Positions 23,178 to 36,054 of a DNA stretch of 64,000 nt are shown piece after piece; the first letter of the stretch is position 1, and each line of letters starts with the position of its first letter. Origin of the DNA: Akebia trifoliata (Eukaryota > Streptophyta > Magnoliopsida > Ranunculales > Lardizabalaceae); assembly GCA_017979445.1 (NCBI GenBank), contig CM030717.1, forward strand, positions 27,469,132-27,533,131, read 5' to 3'. The position numbers and the translations under genes were made by a program. Under the pieces are notes generated by a model. That model had not been told where the DNA came from. It was given only the letters and a program-made list of their open reading frames with translations, and ran no database searches.

Positions 23178-24613
23178 GAACGAGTCTTCATAGACCACTT
23201 CTTTTTTGATAATTGTTTTAGTCTTCGTTATTTAGTAACTTTTAAATGATCCATTCTTTTATTTTTCTATTTCTTTTTATGTGCTCTCTTGGTCGAACAC
23301 GAGGAATGAAAGGTTTCTATTTTGTTTTGTAAAGAAGTAGGAATCTTTGGGGGGGGGGGTGATCCCATGCTTCTCACCTTCATCGCACATTGATGGGTTT
23401 AGAATTAGACAATTTATCGATTCAGTTGATTGATTCGTTTCATTAGTATGAGTTTGTTAGAAGTTTTGATTGCTTGAAGGTTTGATTAATTGATGTTTTT
23501 TAAGGTTGATCAGATGGTTACAAATAAATTAGTTTAGGATTGATCGAATAGAATTATTTATTGGTGATTACAGTCTGATTTGTGATAAGTTTGATTGGTC
23601 AATTTCTTGAGTTTTTTTTTTTTTTTTTACATTTTCTTGATTGGCCTGAATTTATTTAAAGATTTGGTATTAATGGTCATTTAATTGGTTTGAAATTTTA
23701 CTTTGCGATGAATTCGATTTGTTGAATTTTAATTGTTCGTGAATAATGAGTCCTTAAAATTTGATTTAAAAAAAAAAAATACAACCACACCCCACCTTTA
23801 TTTAATTCAACATTTTATTTTCACATTGGGGTGTATTAAGTAAAAATTTAAATTTTTATCAATAAGGATCTATACCCAATTCCTTATTCTTTTTTTATAT
23901 TTGAATTAAGGTTTTAATTTCTCGATTGTGGTTTTAATTTCACCATTTCATGCAATCAAGGGTTTAATTCCATGTGATAAAATTTGCTATCTTGTGTAGC
24001 GATGGGTGTAATTCCATGTAAAATGAAAATCATCATTTTATGTGGTGATAAGTGTAAAACCACGTGTTAGAAATTGTCATTTTATGCGGGCGACAATTGC
24101 CATTCCATGTGATGAAAATTTTCATTTTATTGTGGATAATGTCGTCATCCTAAGCATCGGAGGTCTCTAGGTTATTGAAATGATTAGTTTTGTTCCTGAA
24201 TCTCACTTTCCTTGTGGAGTAACTTCTAAGTGTAGGTCGAATGTGAACAGTATTTTGATCATTTTGTCAATTTTTGTAAATTTTGACATGAGGCTTATAT
24301 TGGTCCCAATGTGATTATTTCTAAGTTTTGGGATCTCATTTTTCTAACATTGCTAAGTCTCTAGGTTATTGAAATGTGTAACAATCCTAATCATATGTAC
24401 TTGCTCAATCAAGTGTAAAGTATAAAGATCATAGGCATACGTAATCTCTAAGTTGAGTGTATTAAGAAAGGAAAGAAGGAATTGTGAAAAATTGAGAGAC
24501 GATCTCTCACAAGTTTTCTCCTTATTCACATATTCTGCGTTCATCCTTAGGAATCCACAACAATCAGGTGACAAATTATCGAATTACGCGAATGCAAAAA
24601 TGGGGTGTCTACA
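23178..24613 (-). mobile_element. Possible Tat-type LTR fragment
   Basis: The right edge, on the minus strand, begins TGTAGACACCCCATTTTTGC, exactly the Tat1 LTR start. The rest does not align with Tat1 by eye, so this may be an LTR of a different Tat family. The left boundary was not found. A poly-G run is at 23350-23360. Confidence 0.45.
23935..24140. repeat. Degenerate repeat of about 60 bp
   Basis: Three to four diverged units containing TTCCATGTGATGAAAATTTT and CATTTTATGTGG. Inside the presumed Tat-type LTR fragment. Confidence 0.55.
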
Positions 24614-24739
24614 CACTTGAGATGTTCTTTCCAAAAATTTTATGGAAATTTCATTTTATGGCAAAAACAGAAAGAATAAAGGATGCCATTAGGAATTTTC
24701 AAGGGCGTGTTCATCTATGCTACTATGTGAAATGTTGAT

Positions 24740-25266
24740 GTTGTAATACTCATTTTACCTTACTTAAAGGACAAGTAAGAGTCAAACAATAAGGATAAGA
24801 GCAGAACTCTAAGTCAAATTAGAAATAAATCGAACAAAGATTAAAAATAATTTATTTGTTGTTTAAAGATCAAAAATAGAGATTAGAAAATGCTAAATGT
24901 TGAGATTGAAACAAGATATAAAATCCATTAGAGATATGAATCCACCTAGAATAAAAATAATTATAATATATTTAGTTGCAAACCTATTTTGAAAATTCGA
25001 CCTAAGAGCAAGCTAATGTCTCTTAAGTTAAAATTTTTAACTTTAAAAATTAAAAAAAGGATATTAAAGCTAGAATTCCTTCAAGGTGTGAATCCCTACT
25101 ACCTAATATCTAAGTTTACCATAAACCATCTTGAATCTTATCTAAGTATGACTTATCTAGATTAAGCATAAAGGGTGCACAATATTCATCTAAGGATTTA
25201 ATCTATAGGAGCTAGATATACCTTGAAGATAACCCATTAAATATTAAGCAAATAAACAAAAGGAAA
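24740..25266 (-). mobile_element. Fragment of LTR-like family K
   Basis: At 25130-25260 the phrases CTAAGTATGACTTATCTAGA and AAGCATAAAGGGTGCAC are matched at 62845-62895, and in inverted form near 61650. The fragment is cut by the family G sequence starting at 25267. Confidence 0.5.
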
Positions 25267-25580
25267 TGTAATACCCTAGGTTTTTAAATATGTATCTTGA
25301 AGAAAATTCATAGGTCAAAGAAATTGGAAAATTCTTCTAGACTTTAAATCTGACAAATTCAACTACACCATTAGATCCGTACAAAAAAATTAACCAAAAT
25401 TGATTATAAGATAACAAAAATTGGAGTTCGAGACATAGACTTAGTAAGCGAAGGAAAACAATTATGTTAATATCCATTACGTCCTTGGGACGTCATAAAT
25501 AAAATCTTAACTAGAAATTTATAGATTTTCTATTCTTGTAGTCTTTTCTTTTCATAAAAAATCCTAGTTAGAAAAATATT
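25267..25580 (+). mobile_element. 5' stub of a family G LTR (copy D)
   Basis: Starts TGTAATACCCTAGGTTTTTA and follows the first 300 bases of copies B and C loosely, including the aligned phrase about the ACCATTAGATCCGTAC region. It stops where the minus-strand element beginning at 25581 joins it. Confidence 0.5.
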
Positions 25581-27618
25581 TGTAAAGTCCCGAAATCCAA
25601 ACATAAATCTCGAGTATTCATCAGTTAGAATCTCGAGGTGTGAGGTAAATATATACACAACCTAATAGAGCAATTAAGAATAATAATGCTAAGAGATGAA
25701 AATATACGCAGCGGAAAACTATACTAAATAACCTCAAATCAAAGTAGTGGAAACTAAATAGTCATAATTATAATTCATGACAATCCTCAACATCATAACC
25801 ATATCCCAAAATACAAATCCCAAACAAAAAAATACATAATCTCCTACAATTTAAAATATAAACACATCTAAACCCATAAAGTGATCCTCAAATTGATAGG
25901 GGTTGCAGATCATCGACTTAACCTTCTACGGAGACCTCCTTGAATAGCTCCTTATAAGCAGGCTCCTCAAAGGTTGGGCAATCTAAAAGGGTGAGTAACA
26001 GGAGAATGTTACTCAACAGGATGAACGTCATTCTAGCAATGAATTATACATGCATGAGTAATCATCAAAATAGTTAAATAATACATATTTTTCATAATAT
26101 AATATACAAGAATTGTCTAAGCATAATTAGTAAACAATTGTAATAAATTTCAATCTATCATTTAAAGTAGCATATAGAACTTTCAAATGGAAATCATCTA
26201 TCAATATTACAAATAAAGAAAAGATACATAATACGAGCATGGCGGTATAGTCGCTAAGAGAGCGGAAGATCACGCTGACATAACTGCTTCGACTATGACA
26301 AATGCGATATTCCAAACTTCAAATCTGATGTGGAATCCCATCATTATAATTTGATTTTGTAGTCATTCTAGCATACCATGTTTGGTTAACCATTTATCTA
26401 GTTTAGACTAGCCATTGACCAAGAAACTAATACTGAATTCAACTAACGGTGAGGTCGATCATTTGACGACTCTAAACTAACAATGATCATTAACTAGCCC
26501 AAGAGACCCCTCACGTCAAAACATATTAATAGATAATGCATATGAACCTCGACTACTTCTATATTATACAAAGACCGCCTTTACACATAAGGTTCCCTAG
26601 GAAAAAAGTAGAAGAAATTCTCAAATCTCATAAGCTGTAATATGCTCTAAGTTATCCCATACTACTGAAAAGCATATGAAATCTAGTGCTATCTTAGACT
26701 GATTCGACGCTTTCAAAAATATAACAACGCATTATTCTTTCTAGATTTTCTAAAATTCTATACAAGAGAACAAAATAGTTTTCATTTTTGTAATACATAC
26801 TAGTTTCTTTTTATATTGAAAATACAAGCAAGATTCGGTAATGCTCTCTAGTGACATCTATCTATCACTAATCCATCCATCTATTATATCTCACATGGTT
26901 GTGAAAACGTAAGATATACATCCATCCATCAATCTATCATAACTTACGTGTTATGTCCACTACATCAAGCTAGAGGCACTGTCTCATCAATCAATCGAGA
27001 ACATATGTTCCCTCTATCCATCCATCAATCAATTGATCAATCCATCGTCTAACTTCCTATATATATATCTATCAAAGTATTTTTTTATTTTTAAATTCAT
27101 TCGAGACTCATAGGGCATCCACCAATTCCATTTAATGATTTTGGTTGAGTCAAAAAACTCAGAAAAATGCAATAAAATCATAAAAGACGTAAAAGATGAA
27201 AAAGTTGTCAAAAATTTGGCTAAATGTTGAAAAATAAAAAATTTCAAAGTTATCAAAATTAAAAATGGATTTTTGTAAATGGAAGCCTTCGATAACATGA
27301 GAAACACAATATAATTTTTATAGCTTAATTCAAAGTAATGTAAACGATATCACGTTTTGAAAATCAGACGAAAACATTGAAATTTACGTTTTGTTCTTGA
27401 AATCAAAAATTACATTTTGATATGATGAGATTTGATCTTAAAACAATTTTCAAAATTTTCAAATGGGGAGTAAAATCTTAATTTCATTAAAGAACTTAAA
27501 GTAAATGGATATTTACTTAAATGTTTTTAATGAAATAAAGGGTTAGAAATTGCATGAATGTTGTAGGGAGAACAGACTTGAAGAGAATTTTTCGTTTCTA
27601 AAAATTTTTGAGTTTGAA

Positions 27619-27690
27619 GGAGGTGCTGTTAGAACTAACGGTGGAAACATTAGAAATTGACGGCGGTGCCGTCAGCAAGCGGGAGGTTCA
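27619..27690 (-). repeat. GC-rich variable module of LTR copy E
   Basis: Built on GACGGCGGTGCCGTCAGC (27659-27676), an almost perfect palindrome. Same position in the LTR as the modules of the other copies. Confidence 0.55.
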
Positions 27691-28043
27691 ACACAGTTTT
27701 GTTTTTCAATTTTTTTCGTCGAAAATCGATACAAATTCTATAGATTTGGTTCTAAAACATTGTACAACTTATAAAACAACTTAAATAACATTTAATGAGT
27801 CAAAATCAATCGAAAATAATTACGCAAATATGATTAAACTCATTCAAACATGCACAATTTAATGTATAACTCAAAATTTAAAAGAACAATCAAAATCTAA
27901 ATAAATAAATGTAATTTTTATGAAGTTATTGTATTACTAGAAGGTAGAAGGGAAGGTAATCTACTTGTATCCTATCCCTAATCTCGACTCTAACAAGTCT
28001 CTAGACATAGAAGAACTTTCATCCTATTCGAAACTAATATTCA

Positions 28044-28055
28044 GCTTTGATACCA
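28044..28055 (-). other. Primer binding site (tRNA-Met type)
   Basis: Minus-strand TGGTATCAAAGC, one base different from the common plant initiator-Met primer site TGGTATCAGAGC, three bases inside the LTR end. It is the clearest sign that the 28059-31295 sequence is a 5' LTR of a minus-strand element. Confidence 0.75.
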
Positions 28056-28058
28056 AAC

Positions 28059-31000
28059 TGTCACGCCCCAAAATCCAAACATGAATCCCGATGATTCATC
28101 AATAAGAATCTCAAGGTGTAAGGTAAACATACATACAACCCGATAGAGTAATAAAACATAATAATGCTAAGAAATGAAAATATACACAATGAAAAACTAT
28201 ACTGAATAACCTCAAATCAGAGTAGCGGAAGCTAAGTAGTCATAATTATAATCCAAGCAATCCTCAACATCATAATCATATCAAAAAATACAACTCCCCA
28301 AAAAAATACATCATCTCCCACAATTTAAAATTTAAACACAACATCTAAACCCCTAAAGTGATCCTCAAATTGACGAGGGTTACATATCATTGACATAACC
28401 TTTTATGGGGACCTCTTCGAATGGCATCACGTAAACAGGCTCCTCAAAGGTTGGGCAATCTGAAAGGGTAAAGGATAGGGTGAATAACAGGGAGATGTTA
28501 TATAGCAGGATGAATGTCATTTTAACGAGTCATACATGCACGAGTAATCATATAAATAGTTAAATAATGCAGATTTTTCATAATGTAATATACAAGTATT
28601 TCTAACCATAATTATTAAACAATTGTAATAAACTTCAATCTATCATTTAAAGTAGCATATACAACTTTCAAATGAAAACCATCTATCAACATTACAAATG
28701 AAGAAAAGATACATAATATGAACACAACAATATAATCACTAAGATAGTGGAGGATCACACCGATATAACCGTCTTAGCTATGATAAATTTGATATTCCAA
28801 ACTTCAAATCCGAAGTGGAATCCCATCATTATAATATGATTTTATGGTCGATCTAGCATACAACAGTCGGTTGACCAATTATCTCATTCAGACTGATCGT
28901 TGACCACAAATCCAATACTGAGTTCAACAAATAGTGAGGTCGATCATTTGATGATTACAGATTAACAATAATCACTAACTAGCCTAAGAGACCTCTCGTG
29001 TCGAAGCCTAACAAGAGGCAATATGTGTGAACCCTGACTATTTCTACACTATACAGAGACCGTCTTTATAAGCAAAGTTCCCTAAGAAAAAAGTAAAAGA
29101 AATCCTCGAATCTCATAAGCTGTAATATGCTCTAAGGTATCCCACACTACCGAAGAGCATATGAAATCGAGTGATATACTAGATTGATCCGTTGTTTTCA
29201 AAAATATAGCAACGCATCACTCTTTTTAGGTTTTCTAAAATTCTACATAAGTGGACAAAATAGTTTTCATTTTTGTAATACATACTAGTTTTCTTTTATA
29301 TTGAAAATATAAGCTAAGCTCGGTAGTGCTCTCTAGTGACATTAAGTTGTCGCTCATACATCTATCTATCATATCTCATGTGATCGTAGGAATGCAAGAT
29401 ACTCATCCATTCATCAATCTATCATGTATGATATGGCATGTCCACTACATCAGACTAGAGGCATTAACTCATCAATCAATCGAGAACATACGTTCTCTAT
29501 ATCCCTCCATCAATCAATCGTTCAATCTATCATCTAACTTCCTGTATATCTATCAAAGTATTTTTTTATTTTTAAAGTCATTCGAGATGCATGGGACATC
29601 AATCAATTTTATTCGATGGTTTTGGTAGAGTTGAGAGACTCAAAAAAAATGCAATAAAATTATAAGACGTAAAAGCTAAAAAAATTATTAAAATTTTGGC
29701 TAAGTGTTGAAAAAAGTAATTTTTCAAAATTGTCGAAATTGAAAATAGATTTTTATAAATAGAAGCCCTCGACAACGTGAGAAATACCATTAATTTATAT
29801 ATTTTAAATCAAAGTAACGCGAAAGATATCACATTTTGAAAATCATACGAAAATGTCAAAATTTATGTTTTATTCTTGAAACCAAAAATTCCATTTTAAT
29901 ATGATGAGATTTGGATCTTACGGTCATTTTCAAAGTTTTCAAGTGGGGGGTAAAACTTAATTTCATTAAAGAACTTAAAGCAAATGGATATTTACTTCAA
30001 TGTTTTTAATGAAATTAAGGGCCGCAAAATGCATGAATGTTGTGGGAAGAACAAAGCTGAAGATAATTTTCAATTTTTGAAAATTCTTGGGTCTGACGGT
30101 GGCATCGTCAGAACTGATGGTAGTTGACGATGGAGACATTAGAGGCTGACGGGGGCACCGTCAACAAGTAGAAGGTTTAACACAATTCTGTCGTTCTTCA
30201 ATATTTTCATTGAAAATCGATTAAAAATCGAAATAAACTCCATAGATTTGGTTCTAAAACATTGTACAACTTAAATAACATCTAATGAGTGAAAATCAAT
30301 CAAAAATAATTATGCAGACATGATTAAACTTATTCAAACATACACAATTTAACGAAAAATTCAAAATTTGGAAAAATAATCAAAATCTAAATAAATAAAT
30401 ATTTTCTATTAAGTTGATGTATTACTAGGAGGTAGAAGGGAAGGCAACCTACTCGTATAGTTTTTGACTATTGATCGGAGGAAATGATCGGTATGAAGGT
30501 CGAGGTTAGTGGTTTTGGATGCGAAATGATTGGAAGGTTGCGATACTTGTAGTGACAACTCTCCCTTTCTTTCTTATAATGAAGGACAAATTTTTTTCCA
30601 AGTAATTAAAACCCCGAGTGGTATGTATCAAAATCCAATCGCTGATTTTTGGTGAGAAATGAAGAAAACAAAAGAGAAAATAGGATCAAAGGCCATGAGA
30701 TTGTAGAATTCAACGTCATTTTCAACTTATTTTTTATCGTCAAAGTTCAACAATTACTCGACCACGACAGATCTAGAAAGGAAAAGGGTGGAGACCTTTG
30801 GTTCTCTAACAGCTAGGGTTTGGGGGCTATTAAAGAGAAAGAAGAGTGAAATAAAAGAAATCATGTTTCTTTTATTTACAGACTTGAGGGGCAAAGTTGG
30901 TATTTCTTCTTTATTTCTATTTTCAATAATAACTTGACTTTTTGAACTCAAAATTCGACGAATGAATGCTTCATTCTCTATAATTTTTTTTTACAAACCT

Positions 31001-31295
31001 AATAGTGTAATTAGATCTTATTAATTTTTACTCTAACAAAAAATCACCATTTTGGATCTTACTTGACATGAAATTCAAGGATTTTAAAATGTTTTCGTCC
31101 AAACTCAAATTCGAGTGCGCTTACAGGCTAAAGTATGTTTTTTGATCATTTTGAGTTCAATGGAAAAGTCAAATTTATTTAAAAATGAACATAATAAAAT
31201 ATGAGTATTTTATCCTAAGTTCTTCTATCAAAATTTTTCTCAAAATTTTAATATTTGATTTCCTCTATATATGAATTGAAACTTGGGATATTACA
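28059..31295 (-). repeat. 5' LTR (copy F) of the collapsed family G element
   Basis: 3237 bp. Starts TGTAATATCCCAAG and ends GGGGCGTGACA on the minus strand. Shares most of its length with the LTRs at 25581-27957 and 57408-60852. Confidence 0.75.
30090..30175 (-). repeat. GC-rich variable module of LTR copy F
   Basis: Contains CTGACGGTGGCATCGTCAG and GACGGGGGCACCGTCAAC, two imperfect palindromes. Related to the copy E module (both are GACGGxxx CCGTC), unlike copies B, C and G. Confidence 0.55.
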
Positions 31296-31495
31296 ACCTT
31301 AGTCTCCAAAAACCTCTCAACATGATTTTTAATTACTTAAATAATTTGTTAAGGTTCATCGTAGGATAAGAAATCGTCTAACTGTTCGAGAGCTTTGAGT
31401 GGAACTAAAAAATTAGGATGTTCAATCCTATTGGAGAGGATAGGAATTTAACCAACTAAGTTCTTAGGGATTGCAAGACTTAGATATAAGGTAAA
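31296..31495. other. No recognisable feature
   Basis: Two hundred bases with no match to the neighbouring LTRs by eye. They separate the LTR at 28059-31295 from a second scrap of the same LTR. Confidence 0.5.
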
Positions 31496-31780
31496 ACAAT
31501 CAAAATCTAAATAAATAAATGCATTTTTCTATAAAGTTAATGTATTACTAGGAGATAGAAGGGAAAACAACCTACTTGTATAGTTTTTGACTATTGATCG
31601 GAGGAAAAAACTGACATGAAGGTCAAGGTTGATGGTTTTGGATGTGAAATGACTGGAAGGTTGCGATGCTCTCAGTGATAACACTCCCTTTCTTTCTTAT
31701 AATGAAAAAAAAAATCTTCTCACAAGTAAATGAAACCCCGAGTGGGATGTATTGAAACCCAGTCGTTGATTTTTGATGTA
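31496..31780 (-). mobile_element. Duplicated LTR scrap of family G
   Basis: Repeats 30370-30655 closely, including GACTATTGATCGGAGGAAA and the phrase ACTCCCTTTCTTTCTTATAA. About 90 % alike by eye. Confidence 0.7.
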
Positions 31781-31799
31781 TTTAGTTTTCGATAAAAAA

Positions 31800-32990
31800 A
31801 AATCAAATACTTGATCAAAAAAATTAAGAAAAAATAATATTTTTATAAAAATCATGTTTTTGTTATGTTATTAGATGTTTTGGGGGTGAATATATGTTTT
31901 AAAAATGATTTTTGGAAGTTTCTAGAAGAAAATTTGATTTTTATGTATAGACAATCCCACCGATAGAAAATTCTTCTACCACCAACAGAATTACCCAAAA
32001 TCGGTGTCATAAACAGAAAATGGTTTTGTAACCAACATATCTCTGTTTTTTATAATTTTTGGTTATTTCCTTCAAAATAATTTTATTAAAATGATTTTTG
32101 GTATTTAAATTTATTTAAAACATTACTTTTGTCTCTTCCAAAAAGTATAAAAGAAATTATTGAAATTGAGAACACAAAATGGTTTAAATGTTGAAACTTT
32201 GAAAGATCGCATTGGGAATGCAATGTCTCCCATTCTATAAATGAGAGTGGGGACCCTCTTTTTTTGGGTGTGGTGGTGAGTAGATATCCAAGGTTAATTT
32301 TTATTTTTGTTATCACAAAGCGATGTTTGCATGTTTATTTAAGATTCTTTTATCGTGAGGCAATGTGCATTATTGCTTATTTTTACAAGTTGAGCATTAC
32401 ATGGTAGGAAACTGGATGTCCATTTCACACTTGTATGCTTTGTTTTCCATTTTGTTTTCAAAATGAAAAGTACATATACGTAATTATTTTGGGACCCGTT
32501 AAAGAGCTTGTGAAAGCCTTAATGGATAGTTTGTCATATTGGAGTTACATATTATCTTAGGATGAATAGTTTTGATAGTAAACTTCTATGCAGTATGGGA
32601 TTCATAGGGGAGTAGCATCACAACTGAGATCCAAGATATTTCTCTCCATCTTTATTGGTAAATTATGTGATGTAGCGGTAGCGTGTGGAAGTGTAGAGAT
32701 GTCTTAAAGAATAGTATGTTCGTCTGATATCTTGGATGAAGATGACTAATTGATGATCCTAAATAGTCTAAAGTAGTCAAATGTATTGATTCTTCGTAAA
32801 ACGACTTGTACCTTAAGGTCATAGTCAACAACCACCTGATATCTTGCTAAGTGCAGTGATGACCACAAAATCAGGAAGTAACAACTAGGTTTCACATCAA
32901 TGAATTTTAGAACATATTCGGATCCTGACTATTCTCAACAATCTTAACAATTGTACTACCAATGTTTGTATTTATATTGATGTTCATGCT
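31800..32990 (+). mobile_element. Degenerate family G LTR (copy H) joined to gag
   Basis: From about 32280 this follows copies B and C in the same orientation: the phrases GATATCCAAGGTTA, GCATGTTTATTTA, GGAAACTGGATGTCCATT, CCACAAAATCAGGAA occur in order. The variable island is at about 31950-32015 (CCCACCGATAG, CCACCAACAG, AATCGGTG). The LTR breaks off near 32990, before its normal end, and runs straight into gag sequence, so its last part, the primer site and the start of gag are deleted. Confidence 0.6.
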
Positions 32991-33000
32991 TTATTTTTAG

Positions 33001-33300
33001 TTAATTGGCAACAAGAGAGAGGATAATGAGTTATAGGCCACTAGAGGGTAGATCAACCACCCTACAAGATAATTTCAGAGTTGAGTAGATCTGGCTAAGT
33101 AACCTATTATTCCAGGCCAGACATATGCACTATATAGACCCCTAACTACTCATATATGGAAACAAGTAAGAACTCAGCCTAGGCCTGTTAGTCAGAGTAA
33201 CATGCTATGGGTGTGAATTTTTTGGCCATATCAGAAGAGATTGCCCACATTCGCAATCATAGGCTAGAAGTTCAAGCATTCCTCTTAAACTATAGGGGAA
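33001..33300 (+). pseudogene. gag: Ty3 gag remnant with zinc knuckle
   Basis: The last part of a gag protein in broken frames. At about 33207-33257 the zinc knuckle reads CYGCEFFGHIRRDC, a correct CX2CX4HX4C, the nucleic-acid binding motif of the nucleocapsid. Stops before and after it show that it is dead. It directly precedes protease and reverse transcriptase pieces in the normal order. Confidence 0.75.
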
Positions 33301-33539
33301 GTTTTGCCACATGACACAATAGGAGGTTCCAATTCTGGGCGTGGTCCTTTAAGGTAACATTATAGTCTCTAATGTGCAAGCTAGAGTTTTCATAGACACA
33401 TAATCGTCCAACTTTAATACTTCTACTAAACTTTCACACATGCTAGAATTAGATATAACAAACACAAGACACATGTTACTTTTGACTACAACCTTAGGAG
33501 ATTGACACACACCTAAATCTATTTGTAAGTATTGTACTA

Positions 33540-33793
33540 TTAGAGTAGCCGATCAGAAGATGACCACTAACCTCACACTTTTAGAGTTGTAAGAATTCGA
33601 TTTGATTATAGGGATGGACTGGTTAGTTCAGAACCATGCCCATGTGGACTATTTTGCAAGGACATTGACATTTAGGAGATCAGGATACTTGAAAGTGAAT
33701 TTTAGAGGGTTCAAGAACCGAATAGAAAATCTCCAGAAGAACAAGTTGCACAATTTGAGAGCATCAAAAGAGATCACCCCTTCTATGACATAG
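33540..33793 (+). pseudogene. Ty3 protease C-terminal remnant
   Basis: At 33602 onward the frame reads IIGMDWLVQNHAHVDYFART, the ILGMDWL signature at the end of chromovirus proteases, followed by the linker to reverse transcriptase. The catalytic DSG region upstream is not recognisable. Frame ends at a TAG at 33791. Confidence 0.8.
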
Positions 33794-33799
33794 ATAACG

Positions 33800-34510
33800 A
33801 TGGTTAGAGACTTCTTAGATGTATTTTTGAAAGAATTATCAGGATTACTATCGAACCGAGAGATAGAATTCTCTCTAGTCCTAACACCTAGCACAAAACC
33901 ATTATCCATTGCTCCATATCGGATGTTATCGGTGGAGACTTGTGAATTGAAGGCACAAATTGAAGAACTCATGAGTTGGGTTTTACTAAATGAAGTTTCT
34001 CACCATGGGGAGTTTCAATTCTGTTTGTGAGGAACAAGGATTTTTCATTACAGTTGTGTATCGATTATAGAAGGTTGAATTAGGTGACTATCAAGAACAA
34101 ATATCCTCTTCCCAAAATACAGGACTTGTTCTATCAATTGCAAGTGCCCAATAATTTTCCAAGATCAATCTCAAATTTGGGTACCACCAATTGAGGATAA
34201 AGGAGATAGACATTTTAAATACTACATTTCACATAAGGCTAAGACACTTAGACTATCTAGTGATACTTTTTGGTTGGACGAATGCACTAGCGACATTTAT
34301 AAATTTTATGCACAAAGTATTTTGGAGGAACTTCAACAGATTCATTATTATTTTTATAGATGATATATTGATCTACTATAAGTCGAGGGAAGAACATTTG
34401 AAGATCACGTTTCAAATTTTAGGGGAGCGCCAGTTGTATGCTAAATTCCATAAATATGAAATCTGACTAATTGAGGTGAAATTTTTGGGGCACATGGTTG
34501 TTATAGGATA
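33800..34510 (+). pseudogene. Ty3 (chromovirus-like) reverse transcriptase remnant
   Basis: Starts with MVRDFLDVFLKELSGL, matching the VVREFLDVFPEELPGL entry to RT, and continues with NREIEFSLVLTPSTKPLSIA. After several frame changes it shows VTIKNKYPLPKIQDLF, then in another frame FGYHQLRIKEIDI and FGWTNALATFINFM. The catalytic motif is FIDDILIYYKS near 34354-34386, with both Asp present. The last recognisable phrase is EVKFLGHMVV, after which element J2 begins at 34515. RNase H and integrase are missing, cut off by that junction. The Tekay/Del-type wording of these motifs suggests a chromovirus. Confidence 0.85.
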
Positions 34511-34514
34511 AAAT

Positions 34515-35680
34515 TGTTACACGCATTTTTGGTTTGTAATTCAATTGATTTTACATTTTTGTAAATTGATTTATTGGAGACATTTGTAAATGAAGGAAGA
34601 GTTTTGTAATTTTTCTTGTATTTGGGAGTATTTTTTTTACAATAATTGTAATTGTAAATGAAGGGAAGTAGTGTAGTTAGAGTTGATTTCCAAATGAGGG
34701 ATTATTCTATAATAATTGTAAAGATGAAGTACAGAGGGAGTGCTCTATAATAAGTGTGAAGTTGTAAGTGAAGGAGTCAGGAATAATTTTCAGATTCTCA
34801 CTCTATAAATAGAGGAGAGATCTTAGAAATAAGTCATAATTTATTTTTATAATTTTTAGATTAGATAAGAGATAGAGAGATTTAGAAAGAAGAAAGGAAA
34901 AGTAGATTTGGATTTCTAAAAGAAGATATGACGAAGTAGAGATTCCATTAATGGAGCTCGAAATTTGTAAATTCTTATTTCTCTCTTAAACATTCTTCAA
35001 TGAAATTTTGAATTTGATGTTATCTTCTTTCAATTTCTTGTTCTTTAATCTCTTTTTTTTTTAATTTATATTTTATCTTTATGAATTCATCAAGAACACC
35101 TAAAATAAAATCTATAATGTCAGAGCTGATCACCTTGCCGTATTGAGGGATTGGATCATGGATACTCTTTCTTGCAGTGAGGATGAGATCAACCAAGAAT
35201 TCCACTATCGCATAATGAATCTTAGTTCAAAAAATCTAAGATCTGAAAATGAGAAGCATCTTGAGCTATGAAGGAGAAATAAAATGTTGTTTTCATTGAG
35301 AGGATCTTGGTTGTATTTGGTTTTGTTTTATTTTATTTTCGATCAATTTTATTTTATTTTTCTACAATTTTGATTCAGATCAGATATTCTTGTTTTGAAT
35401 TTAGGTATTTTTGATCTATTTTACTTCCTTTTTTTTGCTTGAATTCGATTTTAGACTTACTGTTGTTTTTCGGGTCTATAATTTTTCTTCAATTCTCATT
35501 TTTCTTATATTTTAATTCTTCTTTAAAGAGCTCCATTTTTAGATAGTGTTTTTTTTTTTCAGATCCATTTTGGTATTTGTTTCAGATCTATTTTTCTTCT
35601 TTCATTTTCGTTTTGGTGATTTTGTAGTTTTACCTCAAATTGTTATCGAGTTGGTTAGTATTTTACAACTCTGTTTATAT
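34515..35680 (+). mobile_element. Retroelement J2: LTR-like promoter, leader and gag-like start
   Basis: Begins TGTTACACGCATTTTTGG against the broken pol. TATA box CTCTATAAATAGAGG at 34801-34815. A leader follows, then at 35280-35300 ATGTTGTTTTCATTGAGA and a T-rich stretch shared with J1 (5332-6120). No functional open frame. The copia element inserted at 35680. Sequence after 55297 should be its continuation, but I could not recognise it as J. Confidence 0.5.
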
Positions 35681-35954
35681 TGTTGAATTAGTCAACGTTG
35701 TTTTTTTATTTGATCATTTAATTTTTCGTTGTCTTATCCTAGCTTTTAGGCATTTTGTTGAATTTGTTTTATTGTTGTAAAAGTGGCAGGTTGTTGCCTA
35801 GTCTATAGGTGTTAGTGGTCAAGTGGAAAATTGGTATATTTGCCTATATAAAGGCTATCGATTAATGAATTCAATAACAATAGAAAAACATTTTTCTTCA
35901 TTGTGCTTTATTTGTCTTTATGCTATATTGTTATTCCTCTATAAAAGTGTGACA
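35681..35954 (+). repeat. 5' LTR of the copia element
   Basis: 274 bp with TATA-like TGCCTATATAAAGG at 35841-35854. A primer-site-like TGGTTTCAAATC (35956-35967), a weak match to the Met primer site, follows directly. Confidence 0.88.
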
Positions 35955-36054
35955 GTGGTTTCAAATCTTGATTGTAGGGCATAACAGAGTGAGATAGTAG
36001 TTGTAGCATTTTTTTATTTCACTTTTTTTTCTTTTCGCAGCAATAGCGTGATAA

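Larger units (their letters stand above)
25581..31295 (-). mobile_element. Collapsed family G element: two LTRs and a short leader
   Basis: On the minus strand: a near-complete LTR (31295 to 28059), then a tRNA-Met-type primer site, about 90 bases of leader, then directly the inner part of a second LTR (about 27957 to 25581). Both LTRs end alike (GGGGCGTGACA and GGGACTTTACA). The coding region is gone. The junction lies in the phrase TAGATTACCTTCCCTTC, which also occurs inside the first LTR near 30432-30450. No 5-bp TSD was found at the outer edges. Confidence 0.65.

Noticed and set aside
23178..24613. Full Tat1-type LTR in this interval
   Set aside because: Only the terminal 22-23 bases match Tat1 LTRs clearly; the rest does not align by eye, so it is kept only as a possible LTR of another Tat family.
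28044..28055. A tRNA gene suggested by the tRNA-Met complementary sequence
   Set aside because: Only the 12-base primer-site match is present, next to an LTR end. No cloverleaf or A/B box surrounds it.
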